Translations under genes and position numbers: made by a program
The notes under the pieces: generated by a model
What the model saw: only the letters and a program-made list of their open reading frames with translations
The model's database searches: none
What the model was told of the DNA's origin: nothing
Source: Luteitalea pratensis
GTDB lineage: Bacteria; Acidobacteriota; Vicinamibacteria; Vicinamibacterales; Vicinamibacteraceae
DNA length: 64,000 bases
NCBI RefSeq assembly: GCF_001618865.1
Contig: NZ_CP015136.1
Coordinates: forward strand, 6,917,001-6,981,000
Direction of reading: 5' to 3'
Part shown: piece by piece, positions 1-8,975 of the stretch
Numbering within the stretch: the first letter of the stretch is position 1
How the letters are laid out: each line of letters starts with the position of its first letter

Positions 1-711
1 GCTCCGCGGCCGCCCCTGGGCGTCCAGCACCGCGGTAGCCAGGCCGTCGTAACTGCGCAGGGCGGTCAGCGCGATCAGGCCACGCCGCACGGCCTCGGCC
101 TCGCCGCTGCCGCGTGGCTCGTCGTCGGGCGGCGGCGTCGCGATCGCACCGCCGTCTACCAGCAACTTCACCATCTGCGCGATCGCGGGCGCGGCCCTGG
201 CAGCCTTTTCCGTGCCGAGCAACCCGAGAGCATGCGCGGCGCGTCCCTTCACCAGCACGCTCGGGTCACCGAGGGCCGTAATCAGCGGCTCGACGCCGGC
301 GGCGTCGCCGATCAGGCCCAGCCCGAACGCCACCATCGCACGCACCTCGGCATCGGGATCCTGCAGGCGGCCCGCAAGCGCGGTCCCACCAGAGGCGAGG
401 CCGACGCGACCAATGGCCAGGGCAGCGCGACGACGGACACGCGCGTCGGTGTCGCCGAGGAGGCTGACCAGATCCATCGCCGGAGGCGGCGGGGGCGCAG
501 GCACCGGGCGCCCTCGACGATCCACGGCTGGTGGCGGCGCCGGGGCCGGCCGCGACCGTTCGTCCTCGAGCACGCGGTGATCCTCCAGGCGCAGGATGCT
601 GGCGATTTTGGGTTCGTACGGAGGGGCGACAACCGGGGCTGGCGGCGGCGGCGCCGACGCACAAGCGGTAGCCACCGCCAGTGAGGCGAGGGGCAGCAAG
701 CGACGCGTCAT
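1..711 (-). CDS. HEAT-repeat lipoprotein, 3' end outside window
   Basis: The reading frame runs leftward from an ATG at 709-711 and is still open at base 1 (237 codons visible). It begins with a short basic and hydrophobic segment ending LAVATAC, a lipobox-like signal, so the mature protein is probably lipid-anchored. A Pro/Ala-rich linker (about residues 20-75) is followed by at least three HEAT-type repeats, recognisable by recurring D-x-x-x-x-V-R and A-x-x-A-L-G patterns. HEAT scaffolds usually mediate protein-protein contacts; no enzymatic motif is visible. The gene is divergent from the kinase gene at 780, with 68 bases between the two starts. Its specific role is unknown. Confidence 0.8.
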   Translation of the reverse strand, partial: MTRRLLPLASLAVATACASAPPPPAPVVAPPYEPKIASILRLEDHRVLEDERSRPAPAPPPAVDRRGRPVPAPPPPPAMDLVSLLGDTDARVRRRAALAIGRVGLASGGTALAGRLQDPDAEVRAMVAFGLGLIGDAAGVEPLITALGDPSVLVKGRAAHALGLLGTEKAARAAPAIAQMVKLLVDGGAIATPPPDDEPRGSGEAEAVRRGLIALTALRSYDGLATAVLDAQGRPRS

Positions 712-739
712 CACTCGGGCGCATGCTAGCACGCGCGAC

Positions 740-769
740 TTGCTGCCCTTTGAAGCGCGTCGATATACT
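740..769 (+). promoter_or_regulatory. candidate promoter of the deoxynucleoside kinase gene
   Basis: TTGCTG at 740-745 and TATACT at 764-769 are separated by 18 bases and match sigma-70 consensus well for such GC-rich DNA. The likely GTG start of the kinase is only 10 bases after the -10 box, so the transcript would have almost no 5' leader. Confidence 0.45.
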
Positions 770-779
770 GCGCGCCATC

Positions 780-1418
780 GTGGACGCGCGCTACCTCGCG
801 ATCGAGGGTCCTCCAGGCGTCGGTAAGGCCGTACTCGCCGAACGCCTCGGTCAGCAACTCGATGCGAGCCTCGTCCTCGACGAGGTCGAGAACCCGTTTG
901 CCGCCGACCGCAACGCCCGCGGCACGGGCGCCGCCTTCCAGGCCCAGCTGTTCCACCTGCTGGCCAGGCATCGTCAGCAGGAGACGCTCCGCCAGGGCGA
1001 CCTCTTCAGCCAGGCGACGGTGTGCGATTACCTGTTCGACAAGGACAAGATCCTCGCGTACCTCACCCTCGACGACAACGAGCTGTTCATCTACCAGCGC
1101 CTCTACGACCTGCTCGCGCGCGACCTGCCCACTCCCGATGTGGTCGTCTACCTCCAGTGCCCGACCGACAGGCTCCGGAAGCGCCTGAGGGACCGGGCAC
1201 GGCGTTCGCCGGATCGCCGCAGCGTCGACGACGAGAATCTCCGCGAACTGAACGACGCGTTCAACCACTTCTTCTTTCACTACGCTGGCGCGCCACTGCT
1301 GGTGGTCGAGACGTCCTCGCTGGACCTCGACTGGCAGGACGAGGACGTCGAGGACCTGTTGCGCCAGATCGAGCACATGCAGCAGGGGACGCAGTACTAC
1401 GTGCCGCGCCAGCGCTGA
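780..1418 (+). CDS. deoxynucleoside kinase family protein (variant P-loop)
   Basis: 212 residues from a GTG at 780. An upstream in-frame ATG at 723 would add 19 residues ahead of the usual family start. The family phosphorylates deoxyadenosine or deoxyguanosine for nucleotide salvage in the cytoplasm. Visible features are the N-terminal strand and P-loop (YLAIEGPPGVGKA), the E-N-P-F segment, the Q-x-Q-L-F-x-L-L helix, the CDYLFDKD motif and an Arg-rich lid (about residues 135-150). The last P-loop residue, normally Ser or Thr, is Ala here, which would remove a Mg-ATP ligand. The fold assignment is firm, but catalytic competence is uncertain. Confidence 0.85.
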   Translation: MDARYLAIEGPPGVGKAVLAERLGQQLDASLVLDEVENPFAADRNARGTGAAFQAQLFHLLARHRQQETLRQGDLFSQATVCDYLFDKDKILAYLTLDDNELFIYQRLYDLLARDLPTPDVVVYLQCPTDRLRKRLRDRARRSPDRRSVDDENLRELNDAFNHFFFHYAGAPLLVVETSSLDLDWQDEDVEDLLRQIEHMQQGTQYYVPRQR

Positions 1419-1497
1419 ACGGCCTGAGGCTTGCGTTCGCCCGACGGGCTGACTACTCTTGCTCCTTCGCCCGGTACGATTTGGGGCGCCGATTCCC

Positions 1498-2343
1498 ATG
1501 GCCTGGTTCAAGCGCGTCCCCAAACCCATCACCGCAGCGCAGAAGACGAGCCGCATCCCGGAAGGCGTCTGGGTCAAGTGCCCCGACTGCGGCCAGGCGC
1601 TCTACAAGAAAGACCTCGACGGCAATCTCCAGGTGTGCCCGAAGTGCGCGCATCATTTCCGCCTCGGCGCCGCCGAGCGGCTCGCGATGCTGTTCGACGG
1701 CCCGTGGGTGGAACACGATCGCGATCTGGCTTCCACCGACCCGCTGAGCTTCATCGACACCAAGCCCTACTCGCAGCGCCTGCGCACGGCGCAGGAGTCG
1801 AGCGGCCTCAAGGACGCGATCATCTGCGGCACCGGCACGATCGACGGCACCGAGACCGAGATCGCCGCGATGGAGTACTCGTTCATCGGCGGCAGCATGG
1901 GCGTGGTCGTCGGCGAGAAGATCACGCGCGCGATTGAACGCGGCCTGCAGCATCGGCGGCCAGTGATCGTCGTCTCGTGCTCCGGTGGCGCACGCATGAT
2001 GGAGGGCACGCTGTCACTGATGCAGATGGCCAAGGTCAGCGCCGCGCTGGCCCGCCTCGATCGGGCAGGACTCCCGTACATCTCCGTGCTCACCGATCCC
2101 ACGACGGGCGGTGTGACGGCGAGCTTCGCCATGCTCGGCGACTTCAACATCGCCGAGCCGAAGGCCCTCATCGGCTTTGCCGGCCCCCGTGTCATCGAAC
2201 AGACCATCCGGCAGAAACTGCCGGAGGGCTTCCAGCGCGCCGAGTTCCTCGTGGAACATGGCATGGTCGACATGATCGTCGACCGCCGCAAGCTCAAGGC
2301 CGCGATCGCCGACGCGTTGAGGTTCATGCACACACCGGCATGA
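1498..2343 (+). CDS. accD: acetyl-CoA carboxylase carboxyltransferase subunit beta
   Basis: 281 residues. AccD forms the carboxyltransferase with AccA and transfers CO2 from carboxybiotin to acetyl-CoA, giving malonyl-CoA for fatty acid synthesis. The N-terminal four-Cys zinc ribbon is complete (C28, C31, C47, C50), followed by the crotonase-like domain with the SGGARMMEG and TGGVTASFA segments. The ATG at 1498 gives the standard MAWFKR start. A TACGAT -10-like box at 1475-1480 lies 17 bases upstream. The stop codon overlaps the folC start (ATGA), so the two are translationally coupled, as in many bacteria. Confidence 0.96.
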   Translation: MAWFKRVPKPITAAQKTSRIPEGVWVKCPDCGQALYKKDLDGNLQVCPKCAHHFRLGAAERLAMLFDGPWVEHDRDLASTDPLSFIDTKPYSQRLRTAQESSGLKDAIICGTGTIDGTETEIAAMEYSFIGGSMGVVVGEKITRAIERGLQHRRPVIVVSCSGGARMMEGTLSLMQMAKVSAALARLDRAGLPYISVLTDPTTGGVTASFAMLGDFNIAEPKALIGFAGPRVIEQTIRQKLPEGFQRAEFLVEHGMVDMIVDRRKLKAAIADALRFMHTPA

Positions 2344-3647
2344 CGCCGCAGCAACGCCTCGCCACGCGCGAGTTCTTCGGCATCAAGCTCGGGCTCGACA
2401 CCATGGCCGCCCTCGTCGAGGCGCTCGGCCATCCCGAACGTACCTTTCTTCCGGTCATCGTCGCCGGGACCAACGGCAAGGGCTCGGTCACCGCGATGGT
2501 GTCGCGTGCGCTCCGCGCCGCTGGCCTGCGCGCGGGCCGCTATACCTCTCCGCATCTCGTGCATCTCCGCGAACGCTTCGCCATCGACGATGTGGACGTC
2601 GACGATGACGTGCTGGACAACGCTTTGGACGCCGTGTTCGACGCCGAGGCGGCGCTCCTGTCGCGCGCTGCCCTGCCAGGGCCGGCAACCTACTTCGAGC
2701 TGACCACCGCCGCGGCGCTCGTCGTCTTTCGCGCGGCCGCCGTTGACGTCGCGGTTGTCGAGGTCGGGCTCGGCGGTCGTCACGATGCCACCAACATCGT
2801 GCGTGCGCCGTACGCCGCGATCACGTCCATCGCGTTCGACCACATGGCACATCTCGGCGACACTCTCGCGGCGATCGCACGCGAGAAGGCAGGCGTCATC
2901 ATGCCCGGCGCGATAGTCGTCAGCGGGGTCGGCGACCATGAAGCCGCCGCAGTCATTGCCGATACCTGCGCGGCGCAGGGAGCCAACCTCGTGCGCGCCG
3001 ACGAGGACGCGGAGGTCGACGTCACCATGCACGGCGGGGAGACGACGATTCGGCTGCGGACGCCGTTTCGTGCCTACGGCCCGGTGCGCCTTGCGCTGCG
3101 CGGCGGTCACCAGGTCACCAACGCCGTCGTCGCCGTGCGTCTGCTCGAGGCGCTCGAGTTCGCCGGTGTCGGCGGCGGTGCGAAGGCGATCACGACGGGC
3201 CTCGCCGATGCGTCATGGCCCGGACGACTCGAACGGCGGACGCTCGCGAACGGCGTCCCCCTGGTCCTCGACGGTGCCCACAATCCTGCCGGCGCCGAGG
3301 CGCTCGCTCGATGGCTGCGCGAGGCGGGATTCTGGCCGATGACGTTGGTCACTGCCTGCATGCGCGACAAGGACGTCGAGGGCCTGCTGTCGCCCCTGCT
3401 GCCTCTGGCTACTCGCATCGTCGCCACCGCGGTGGACTTCCCGCGGGCGCTCCCGGCCACGGACCTGGCGGCAACGATCCGCGCCCTCGCGCCCGGTTTG
3501 CCGGTGCAGGTCGCGCCAAGCCCGGCCGCCGCGATGGCCGCGGCGTCGGAACACCGTGCACGTGCCGTCGTGGCCGGCTCGCTGTTGCTCGTCGGTGCGG
3601 TCCGCGCATGGCTCGACGCGGCACCGGTCACGCGAGATCCCGCGTGA
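2340..3647 (+). CDS. folC: bifunctional folylpolyglutamate synthase / dihydrofolate synthase
   Basis: 435 residues. It adds glutamate to dihydropteroate and extends the polyglutamate tail of folates. The Mur-ligase-type P-loop GTNGKGSV is near residue 43. The TSPHLVHLRERF folate and ATP-binding segment, the EVGLGGRHDATN motif, the carbamylated-Lys region (AREKAGVI) and the C-terminal LDGAHNPAGAEAL motif are all present. The ATG overlaps the accD stop codon by four bases. The end lies 40 bases before the lptD start, so all three genes could be co-transcribed. Confidence 0.95.
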   Translation: MTPQQRLATREFFGIKLGLDTMAALVEALGHPERTFLPVIVAGTNGKGSVTAMVSRALRAAGLRAGRYTSPHLVHLRERFAIDDVDVDDDVLDNALDAVFDAEAALLSRAALPGPATYFELTTAAALVVFRAAAVDVAVVEVGLGGRHDATNIVRAPYAAITSIAFDHMAHLGDTLAAIAREKAGVIMPGAIVVSGVGDHEAAAVIADTCAAQGANLVRADEDAEVDVTMHGGETTIRLRTPFRAYGPVRLALRGGHQVTNAVVAVRLLEALEFAGVGGGAKAITTGLADASWPGRLERRTLANGVPLVLDGAHNPAGAEALARWLREAGFWPMTLVTACMRDKDVEGLLSPLLPLATRIVATAVDFPRALPATDLAATIRALAPGLPVQVAPSPAAAMAAASEHRARAVVAGSLLLVGAVRAWLDAAPVTRDPA

Positions 3648-3687
3648 TATTCTGCGGGTCGCCACGCCCGACCTTCCTGCCCAGCCC

Positions 3688-6000
3688 GTGCACTCATTTC
3701 TGACGCTCCGTGTCCTCACGCTCTTGTTCGCCCTGAGCGTGGTGCCGTGCGCCGCGATCGCGCAGCAGGTCCCTGGCTTCAAGCTGTCGCGGCAGCTGAA
3801 AATCGAGATCGAAGGCTCGAAGTTCCACTTCCTCGGCGAGGTGGAGATGACCGACGACGGCGGCAAGCAGAAGTTCTTCGCCGACCGGGTCGACTACGAC
3901 ACCGAGACGCGCCTGATGGTCGCGACCGGCAACGTCGTCTACACGTCGCCGCAGACGCGCATTGCTGCCGAGAAACTCGAGTTCGACCTCGACACCAAGG
4001 TCGGCACCTTCTACAACGCCACCGGATCGAGCTACCTCGGCGACAAGGTCGACAAGAGCTTCTTCGGTACGCAGGAGGCCGACGCGCTGTTCTACGGTGA
4101 GGTGATCGAGAAGGTCGGGCCCAAACGCTACAAGATCACGCACGGCGGGTTCACGAGCTGCGTGCAGCCGACGCCTCGCTGGGAACTCGTGTCGAGCACC
4201 TCGACGGTCGAGCTCGACGAGTACGCCCTGCTCAAGAACACGGTGCTGAAGGTGAAGGGCGTGCCGATGTTCTACCTGCCGGTGATGTACTACCCGATCC
4301 AGGCCGACGATCGCGCCACCGGCTTCCTGCTGCCGACCTATGGCTCCTCGATCGTGCGCGGGCCGAGCATCAGCAACGCGTTCTTCTGGGCGATCAATCG
4401 CAGCCAGGACGCGACCGTCTACCACGACTGGTTTACCAAGCGCGGCCAGGGCCTCGGCGCCGAGTACCGCTACGTGGCCGGCACGGGCTCGCAGGGCAAC
4501 TTCACGACCTACTACCTGAAGGAAAAGGAAGCCACGTACACGAGCTCGTCGGGCACGGTGACCACGCCGGCGGCGACCAACTACGAGGTGCGCGCGAACG
4601 TCGCGCAGGTGCTGCCGCTCAACCTGCGGGCGCGCGGGAACGTCGACTACTTCTCCAGCATCGTCACCCGGTCGACGTTCAACCAGAACCCCTACGACTG
4701 GTCGTCGCGCACGCGCAGCATGCGCGGCAACCTGTCGGGCAACTGGGGTCGGCAGAGTGTCAGCGCCAGCTACGACACCACGGAGTTGTTCTATTCGGAA
4801 ACCGCGTCCAGCCTGCAGGGCGGCACGCCGCGCCTGGCGTACAGCCTCGCCCAGAGCCGTATCGGGGAAACGCCGCTGTACTACAGCTTCAACAGCGAGT
4901 ACGTCTCGATGGCACGCCTCGACACCGATGGTGACCGCGAGATCGACCAGGGACTGAACCGGTTCGACGTGAACCCGACGCTGCGGGTGCCGTTCAACAA
5001 GCTGCCGTACCTGACGTTCAACTCGTCGGTGTCCTATCACTACACGCGCTACAGCGAGAGCTACGTCAAGGATCTCACCAACCGCGACGTGCAGGCCGAG
5101 GTGCCGCTGACGCGCAGCTACTGGGACCTGCGTACCGACATCGTCGGACCGAAGTTCACCAAGGTGTGGGACACGCCCGACAACGGTTACGCGGAGAAGT
5201 TCAAGCACACGATCGAGCCGACGTTCACCGTGCAGCGCCTGACCGCCTTCGACGACTTCGATCGGATCGTCAAGCTCGAGGGCTACGACTTCACCTACGG
5301 TGGCACGACCCGCATCGCGTACGGGATCGTCAACCGGTTCACGGCCAAGCGGCGCAGCGGGGCGTCATCGGCGCGGACGAAGGACTTCCTGACCATCGGT
5401 GTCACCCAGAGCTACTACAGCGACCCGCAGGCGAGCCTCTATGACTTCGGGGCGTACCCGCTGAACTACTACGGGCGGGCGCCGAGCAAGTTCTCGCCGA
5501 TCGCCCTCGGCGCCACGCTCGCTTTGGCCGAGAAGACCTCGATCAGCACGCGCCTCGACTGGGACGATCGGGCCGGCGAGTTCCAGAGCATCCGCCTGAA
5601 CGGCTCCTACGCGCTGCGCGAGTGGCTCGACGTGAACGGCGGCTGGAGCCAGCGCAAGATCTCGTTCTTCCCGGATCGGCCCGACAAGTTCTTCAACGCG
5701 AGCACCAACTTCAAGACGAAGACGAACCGGTTTGGCGGCACCTACGCGTTCTACTACGACCTCGGTCGCAAGGTGATGATGGACCAGCGCATCGTCGGCT
5801 ACTACAACGCGCAGTGCTGCGGGGTGGTCGTGGAATACCAGCAGTACAACTATCCGCAGTACTCGACGTACGCGGTGCCGCAGGACCATCGGTTCAACAT
5901 CGGGTTCACGCTGGCCGGGCTCGGCACGTTCTCGAACTTCCTGGGCGCCTTCGGCGGCAACACCGGCCAGTCCGGCGGCTTCGGGAGCCGCTCCTTCTAG
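3688..6000 (+). CDS. lptD: LPS-assembly protein LptD
   Basis: 770 residues from a GTG at 3688, chosen because a signal peptide follows at once (basic start, hydrophobic core, cleavage near AIAQQ). LptD is the outer-membrane beta-barrel that inserts lipopolysaccharide into the outer leaflet. An OstA/LptA-like N-terminal domain (about residues 25-180) is followed by a Tyr- and Asn-rich beta-barrel. Only three cysteines remain after the signal peptide: one in a TSCVQP motif and an adjacent pair near the C terminus (QCCG), placed like Cys173 and Cys724-725 of E. coli LptD. No counterpart of E. coli Cys31 is seen. Its presence implies a diderm envelope with LPS. Confidence 0.93.
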   Translation: MHSFLTLRVLTLLFALSVVPCAAIAQQVPGFKLSRQLKIEIEGSKFHFLGEVEMTDDGGKQKFFADRVDYDTETRLMVATGNVVYTSPQTRIAAEKLEFDLDTKVGTFYNATGSSYLGDKVDKSFFGTQEADALFYGEVIEKVGPKRYKITHGGFTSCVQPTPRWELVSSTSTVELDEYALLKNTVLKVKGVPMFYLPVMYYPIQADDRATGFLLPTYGSSIVRGPSISNAFFWAINRSQDATVYHDWFTKRGQGLGAEYRYVAGTGSQGNFTTYYLKEKEATYTSSSGTVTTPAATNYEVRANVAQVLPLNLRARGNVDYFSSIVTRSTFNQNPYDWSSRTRSMRGNLSGNWGRQSVSASYDTTELFYSETASSLQGGTPRLAYSLAQSRIGETPLYYSFNSEYVSMARLDTDGDREIDQGLNRFDVNPTLRVPFNKLPYLTFNSSVSYHYTRYSESYVKDLTNRDVQAEVPLTRSYWDLRTDIVGPKFTKVWDTPDNGYAEKFKHTIEPTFTVQRLTAFDDFDRIVKLEGYDFTYGGTTRIAYGIVNRFTAKRRSGASSARTKDFLTIGVTQSYYSDPQASLYDFGAYPLNYYGRAPSKFSPIALGATLALAEKTSISTRLDWDDRAGEFQSIRLNGSYALREWLDVNGGWSQRKISFFPDRPDKFFNASTNFKTKTNRFGGTYAFYYDLGRKVMMDQRIVGYYNAQCCGVVVEYQQYNYPQYSTYAVPQDHRFNIGFTLAGLGTFSNFLGAFGGNTGQSGGFGSRSF

Positions 6001-6001
6001 C

Positions 6002-6955
6002 ATGGCGGGGGTCCTCGTCACGGGCGCGGCCGGCTTCGCAGCCGGTCACCTGCTGTCGCTGTTGCGGCACGAGGGGCCTGTCGAGGGCTGGTACCGACCT
6101 GACGTGCCGCCGCCACCTGACGCGCCAACGCCGGAGCAGGGCGTGAACTGGCGCGCCGTCGACCTGCGCGATGATCAGGCGGTCAACAGCGCGATCGCGC
6201 ACCTGCGGCCCGCGGCGGTCTACCATCTCGCCGGCGCGGCCAACCAGGGCGCGGCGTGGGCCAATACCGACGTCGCGCTGGAACTGAATGCGCTCGTGAC
6301 CCACGTCCTGCTGCGTGCGGTCGCGCAGCACAGCCCACACGCGCGCGTGCTCGTGACGACGTCAGCGGCCGTCTACGCCGCGTCCGAGGCGCCACAGCGC
6401 GAGGATTCGCGATTGGCGCCCGCCACGCCCTACGGTGTCAGCAAGCTGGCGCAGGAGATGGTGGCCCTGCAGGCCGCCCGCAACGAGCATCTCGACGTCG
6501 TCGTCGTGCGGCCCTTCAACCACATCGGGCCGGGGCAGGATCTCGGGTTTTTCGCACCGGCATTCGCGCGCCAGCTGGCGCGCATCGAGGCGGGGCTCGA
6601 GGCAGGACCGATGCGGGTGGGCAACCTCACGCCTCGCCGTGACTTCTGCGACGTACGCGACACGGTACGTGCCTATCACCTGCTGATGCGGCATGGCGCC
6701 CGGGGCGAGGTCTACAACGTGTGCCGCGGCGAGGCCGTCGAGATCGGCATGCTGCTGGACATGCTGCGGTCCGAGGTGACCACGCCGGTGGAGGTGATGG
6801 TGGACCCGGAAAAGCTGCGCCCCGTCGACATGCCCTTGCTCGTCGGCGATCGCACCCGGCTCACGAGCAGTACCGGCTGGGAGCCGGAGATGCCGCTCGC
6901 CCGGACGCTGCACGATATCCTGGCCGAGCAGCGAGCGCTCGTCGGCAACACGTAA
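6002..6955 (+). CDS. NAD-dependent epimerase/dehydratase (sugar-nucleotide SDR)
   Basis: 317 residues, starting one base after the lptD stop, so probably in the same operon. It is an extended short-chain dehydrogenase/reductase with an N-terminal Rossmann motif (TGAAGFAAGH), the DLRDD acidic segment, a TTSAAVY catalytic-Ser region and the YGVSK catalytic motif (Tyr about 144, Lys about 148). The RPFNHIGPGQ and NVCRGEAV segments resemble GDP-4-keto-6-deoxymannose reductase (Rmd) and GDP-mannose 4,6-dehydratase. A role in making a deoxyhexose for LPS or exopolysaccharide fits the lptD neighbour. The exact substrate is not decided by sequence. Confidence 0.88.
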   Translation: MAGVLVTGAAGFAAGHLLSLLRHEGPVEGWYRPDVPPPPDAPTPEQGVNWRAVDLRDDQAVNSAIAHLRPAAVYHLAGAANQGAAWANTDVALELNALVTHVLLRAVAQHSPHARVLVTTSAAVYAASEAPQREDSRLAPATPYGVSKLAQEMVALQAARNEHLDVVVVRPFNHIGPGQDLGFFAPAFARQLARIEAGLEAGPMRVGNLTPRRDFCDVRDTVRAYHLLMRHGARGEVYNVCRGEAVEIGMLLDMLRSEVTTPVEVMVDPEKLRPVDMPLLVGDRTRLTSSTGWEPEMPLARTLHDILAEQRALVGNT

Positions 6956-6956
6956 G

Positions 6957-7063
6957 TTCAGAATTCCACAATTGCAGAATTTCATTACCACCGCCAACCT
7001 TCGCAGGGACGTGCACAAGAGGTGGGGTGAAATTCTGCATTCTGAACTTCTGCAATTTCCTAG
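6957..7063. repeat. AT-rich imperfect inverted repeat between convergent genes
   Basis: The left arm (TTCAGAATT...GCAGAATTTCA...CCACC) and right arm (GGTGGGGTGAAATTCTGCA...) are imperfect reverse complements. Each arm is built of 7-8-base words such as CAGAATTC, CACAATTG and AATTCTG. The element fills the gap between the convergent epimerase and acyltransferase genes, and its CTAG end supplies the stop codon of the minus-strand gene. A clearly related copy lies at 9969-10070, also between convergent genes. It may act as a bidirectional transcription barrier. Confidence 0.7.
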
Positions 7064-8175
7064 ACTCGCAGGAACGTCCCGTTCCTGTAGAGGTACCGCA
7101 ACAGAAGCCACCGCAGGGCCGTCGCGCCGACGGCCAGCACCACTGCCGCCGCGGCTCCCGTCAGCATCGCCACGCCGCCAAACAGGTACTTGGCCATCTC
7201 CGGGAAGCTGACGAATTCCTGCAGCACGTAAATCGTGAGCGCGTTGACGCCAATCACGACGAACGGGAACGCCCACCGCGTTTTGCCGCTGATGTCGATC
7301 ACGAAGTAGAAGGCGGCAACGAGCAGCAGGCTCCAGCCCGCGGCGATCATCACGTACGAACTGGTCCACAGGTTCTTGATGATCGGGAACAGCGGCGCCC
7401 ACGCGACGCCGATGATCAGGCTCGCCACCCCGGCGAGCACGAGTCCCTGGAACTTCCGCATCACCGGCCGGGGCTGCGTCAGCCACCACCCGGTGAGCGC
7501 GCCGAACAGGCAGGTCGCGATCGCCGGGATGTTCGACAGCAGGCCTTCGTTGTCGCCGAAGGGATAGCAGCAGAACTTGCCCGGGATGAGAAGCCGATCG
7601 AGATAGCCGACCAGGTTGCCTTCCGGGGAGAGGTCGTAGGCGCGGAAGCCCGGCGCCGGGACGAAGGCGAGTAGCGCCCAGTAGCCGAGCAGCAGCGCGG
7701 TCGCGAGGATGGCCTGACCTCGCGCCTTCAGGTGCTGAACGGCGATGGCCGTGAACAGATAGCTGATGGCGATGCGCTGAAGCACGCCAGGCCATCGCAT
7801 CTGGGCGAAGTCCAATTGCAGCAGCCCGCCATGAATCCAGCCGAGCAGGAGCAGGAGCACGAACCGCCGCAGGATGCGGGGGTAGGCCGCCGAGGGACGG
7901 CCCTCGTACTTCTTGAGCGACATCGGCAGCACGATGCCGACGATGAACACGAACAGCGGGAAGATCAGGTCATAGAACACGAACCCTTCCCAGGGCCGGT
8001 GTTCCATGTGGTGGCCTAGCCACGTCCACCCGAGCCAGACCGCAAGGGCGCGGCAGATGTCGTCGCCGCCCGTGATCCAGAACATGTCGAAGCCTCGCAG
8101 GGCGTCGATGAACAGGAGCCGTGGCGACGACCCGGCCGCGGGAGTCGTCAACACCTTGCGTGGAGAGGGGGTCAC
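7060..8175 (-). CDS. heparan-alpha-glucosaminide N-acetyltransferase-like membrane protein (DUF5009 / NagX type)
   Basis: 371 residues from a GTG at 8175. About ten hydrophobic membrane segments follow the signature RLLFIDALRGFDMFWI at residues 19-34. The EGFVFYDLIFPLFVFIVG segment that follows is typical of the transmembrane acyltransferase family around human HGSNAT and bacterial NagX, which transfers acetyl groups to amino sugars across the membrane. The start lies four bases after the stop of the secreted-protein gene 8180-8884, so the two form an operon read leftward. The acceptor substrate is unknown, but wall or exogenous amino sugars are plausible. Confidence 0.85.
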   Translation of the reverse strand: MTPSPRKVLTTPAAGSSPRLLFIDALRGFDMFWITGGDDICRALAVWLGWTWLGHHMEHRPWEGFVFYDLIFPLFVFIVGIVLPMSLKKYEGRPSAAYPRILRRFVLLLLLGWIHGGLLQLDFAQMRWPGVLQRIAISYLFTAIAVQHLKARGQAILATALLLGYWALLAFVPAPGFRAYDLSPEGNLVGYLDRLLIPGKFCCYPFGDNEGLLSNIPAIATCLFGALTGWWLTQPRPVMRKFQGLVLAGVASLIIGVAWAPLFPIIKNLWTSSYVMIAAGWSLLLVAAFYFVIDISGKTRWAFPFVVIGVNALTIYVLQEFVSFPEMAKYLFGGVAMLTGAAAAVVLAVGATALRWLLLRYLYRNGTFLRV

Positions 8176-8179
8176 GCGC

Positions 8180-8884
8180 TTATGGCTTGCGAGTGGCCGA
8201 CCACGACCCGGTGTCGCCGCCGATATCGTAGCTGCCCTTCAACACCACGCCTTCGAGCGTCGCCTTGACTTTGCCCGAGATGGAGTCGCCGGTGACGGCG
8301 AGGTCGAGTGCGTTGTTCTCGAATGTGCCCTTCAGTGGAATCTCGACGCCTTTTGGCGTCTTGGCGACGCCGCTAACGGCCGTACCTTCCTGCGCGAGCT
8401 TGAACGAGTAGCCGCCACCACCGTCACGCGTGACGTTCCACGTGCCGGTCACGCCGGCCGCTGCGGGCGTCGCTGCCGCGCCGGGAGTTGCGGCGCCAGC
8501 CTTGGCGCCCGTGAAGTCGCCCGTCGCGGCGCCGTTGGCGTAATCGACGGTGCCCTTGAGCTCTGTGCCAGTCAGCTTGCCGACCATCACGATATCAACC
8601 GGCTGCCCCTGGTAATCGACAGCGAACGACATTCGCACGCCGGCGTCACTGGTCGCCACCTTCACGTCGCCGATCGTCGGCAAACCCGTCATGGCTCCCA
8701 CCAGTTGCCCAGCGTCTTCCTTGATCGCCAGGGTGGTCGGGCGCGAGCCCTGCGGCGACGTGAGGGTGAGGTTCCAGGTGCCCACGAGGTCCTGCGTGGA
8801 GGGAGCTTGAGCCGAAGCCGCGGTCGCGCAGGCGACGACCGACGAGGCGACGAAAGCCCGGAGGATGAACTGTCTGGTGCCCAT
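8180..8884 (-). CDS. secreted protein with two lipocalin-like repeats, function unknown
   Basis: 234 residues with a clear signal peptide ending around ASAQA. The mature part contains two homologous units that each begin with GTWN (about residues 35 and 147), separated by an Ala/Gly/Pro-rich linker. Each continues as alternating short beta-strands, as in lipocalin-like or avidin-like small barrels. No catalytic residues are evident. It is the first gene of a two-gene operon with the membrane acyltransferase and is divergent from the radical SAM gene. The orthologous family is not recognised with certainty. Confidence 0.75.
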   Translation of the reverse strand: MGTRQFILRAFVASSVVACATAASAQAPSTQDLVGTWNLTLTSPQGSRPTTLAIKEDAGQLVGAMTGLPTIGDVKVATSDAGVRMSFAVDYQGQPVDIVMVGKLTGTELKGTVDYANGAATGDFTGAKAGAATPGAAATPAAAGVTGTWNVTRDGGGGYSFKLAQEGTAVSGVAKTPKGVEIPLKGTFENNALDLAVTGDSISGKVKATLEGVVLKGSYDIGGDTGSWSATRKP

Positions 8885-8928
8885 AGACGGCCCAGTTTAT
8901 CCGAACTTAGGCGGTTCAACGGCGGTGC

Positions 8929-8957
8929 TTGACGCCGTGCACGGGCTCAGTCACAAT
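8929..8957 (+). promoter_or_regulatory. sigma-70 promoter of the radical SAM gene
   Basis: TTGACG (8929-8934), a 17-base spacer and CACAAT (8952-8957) lie between the two divergent genes and read toward the radical SAM gene. This is the best consensus-like promoter in the window. The expected start of transcription is near 8964, leaving a 12-base leader. Confidence 0.6.
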
Positions 8958-8975
8958 GCGAACAAAAGGCGAAAC

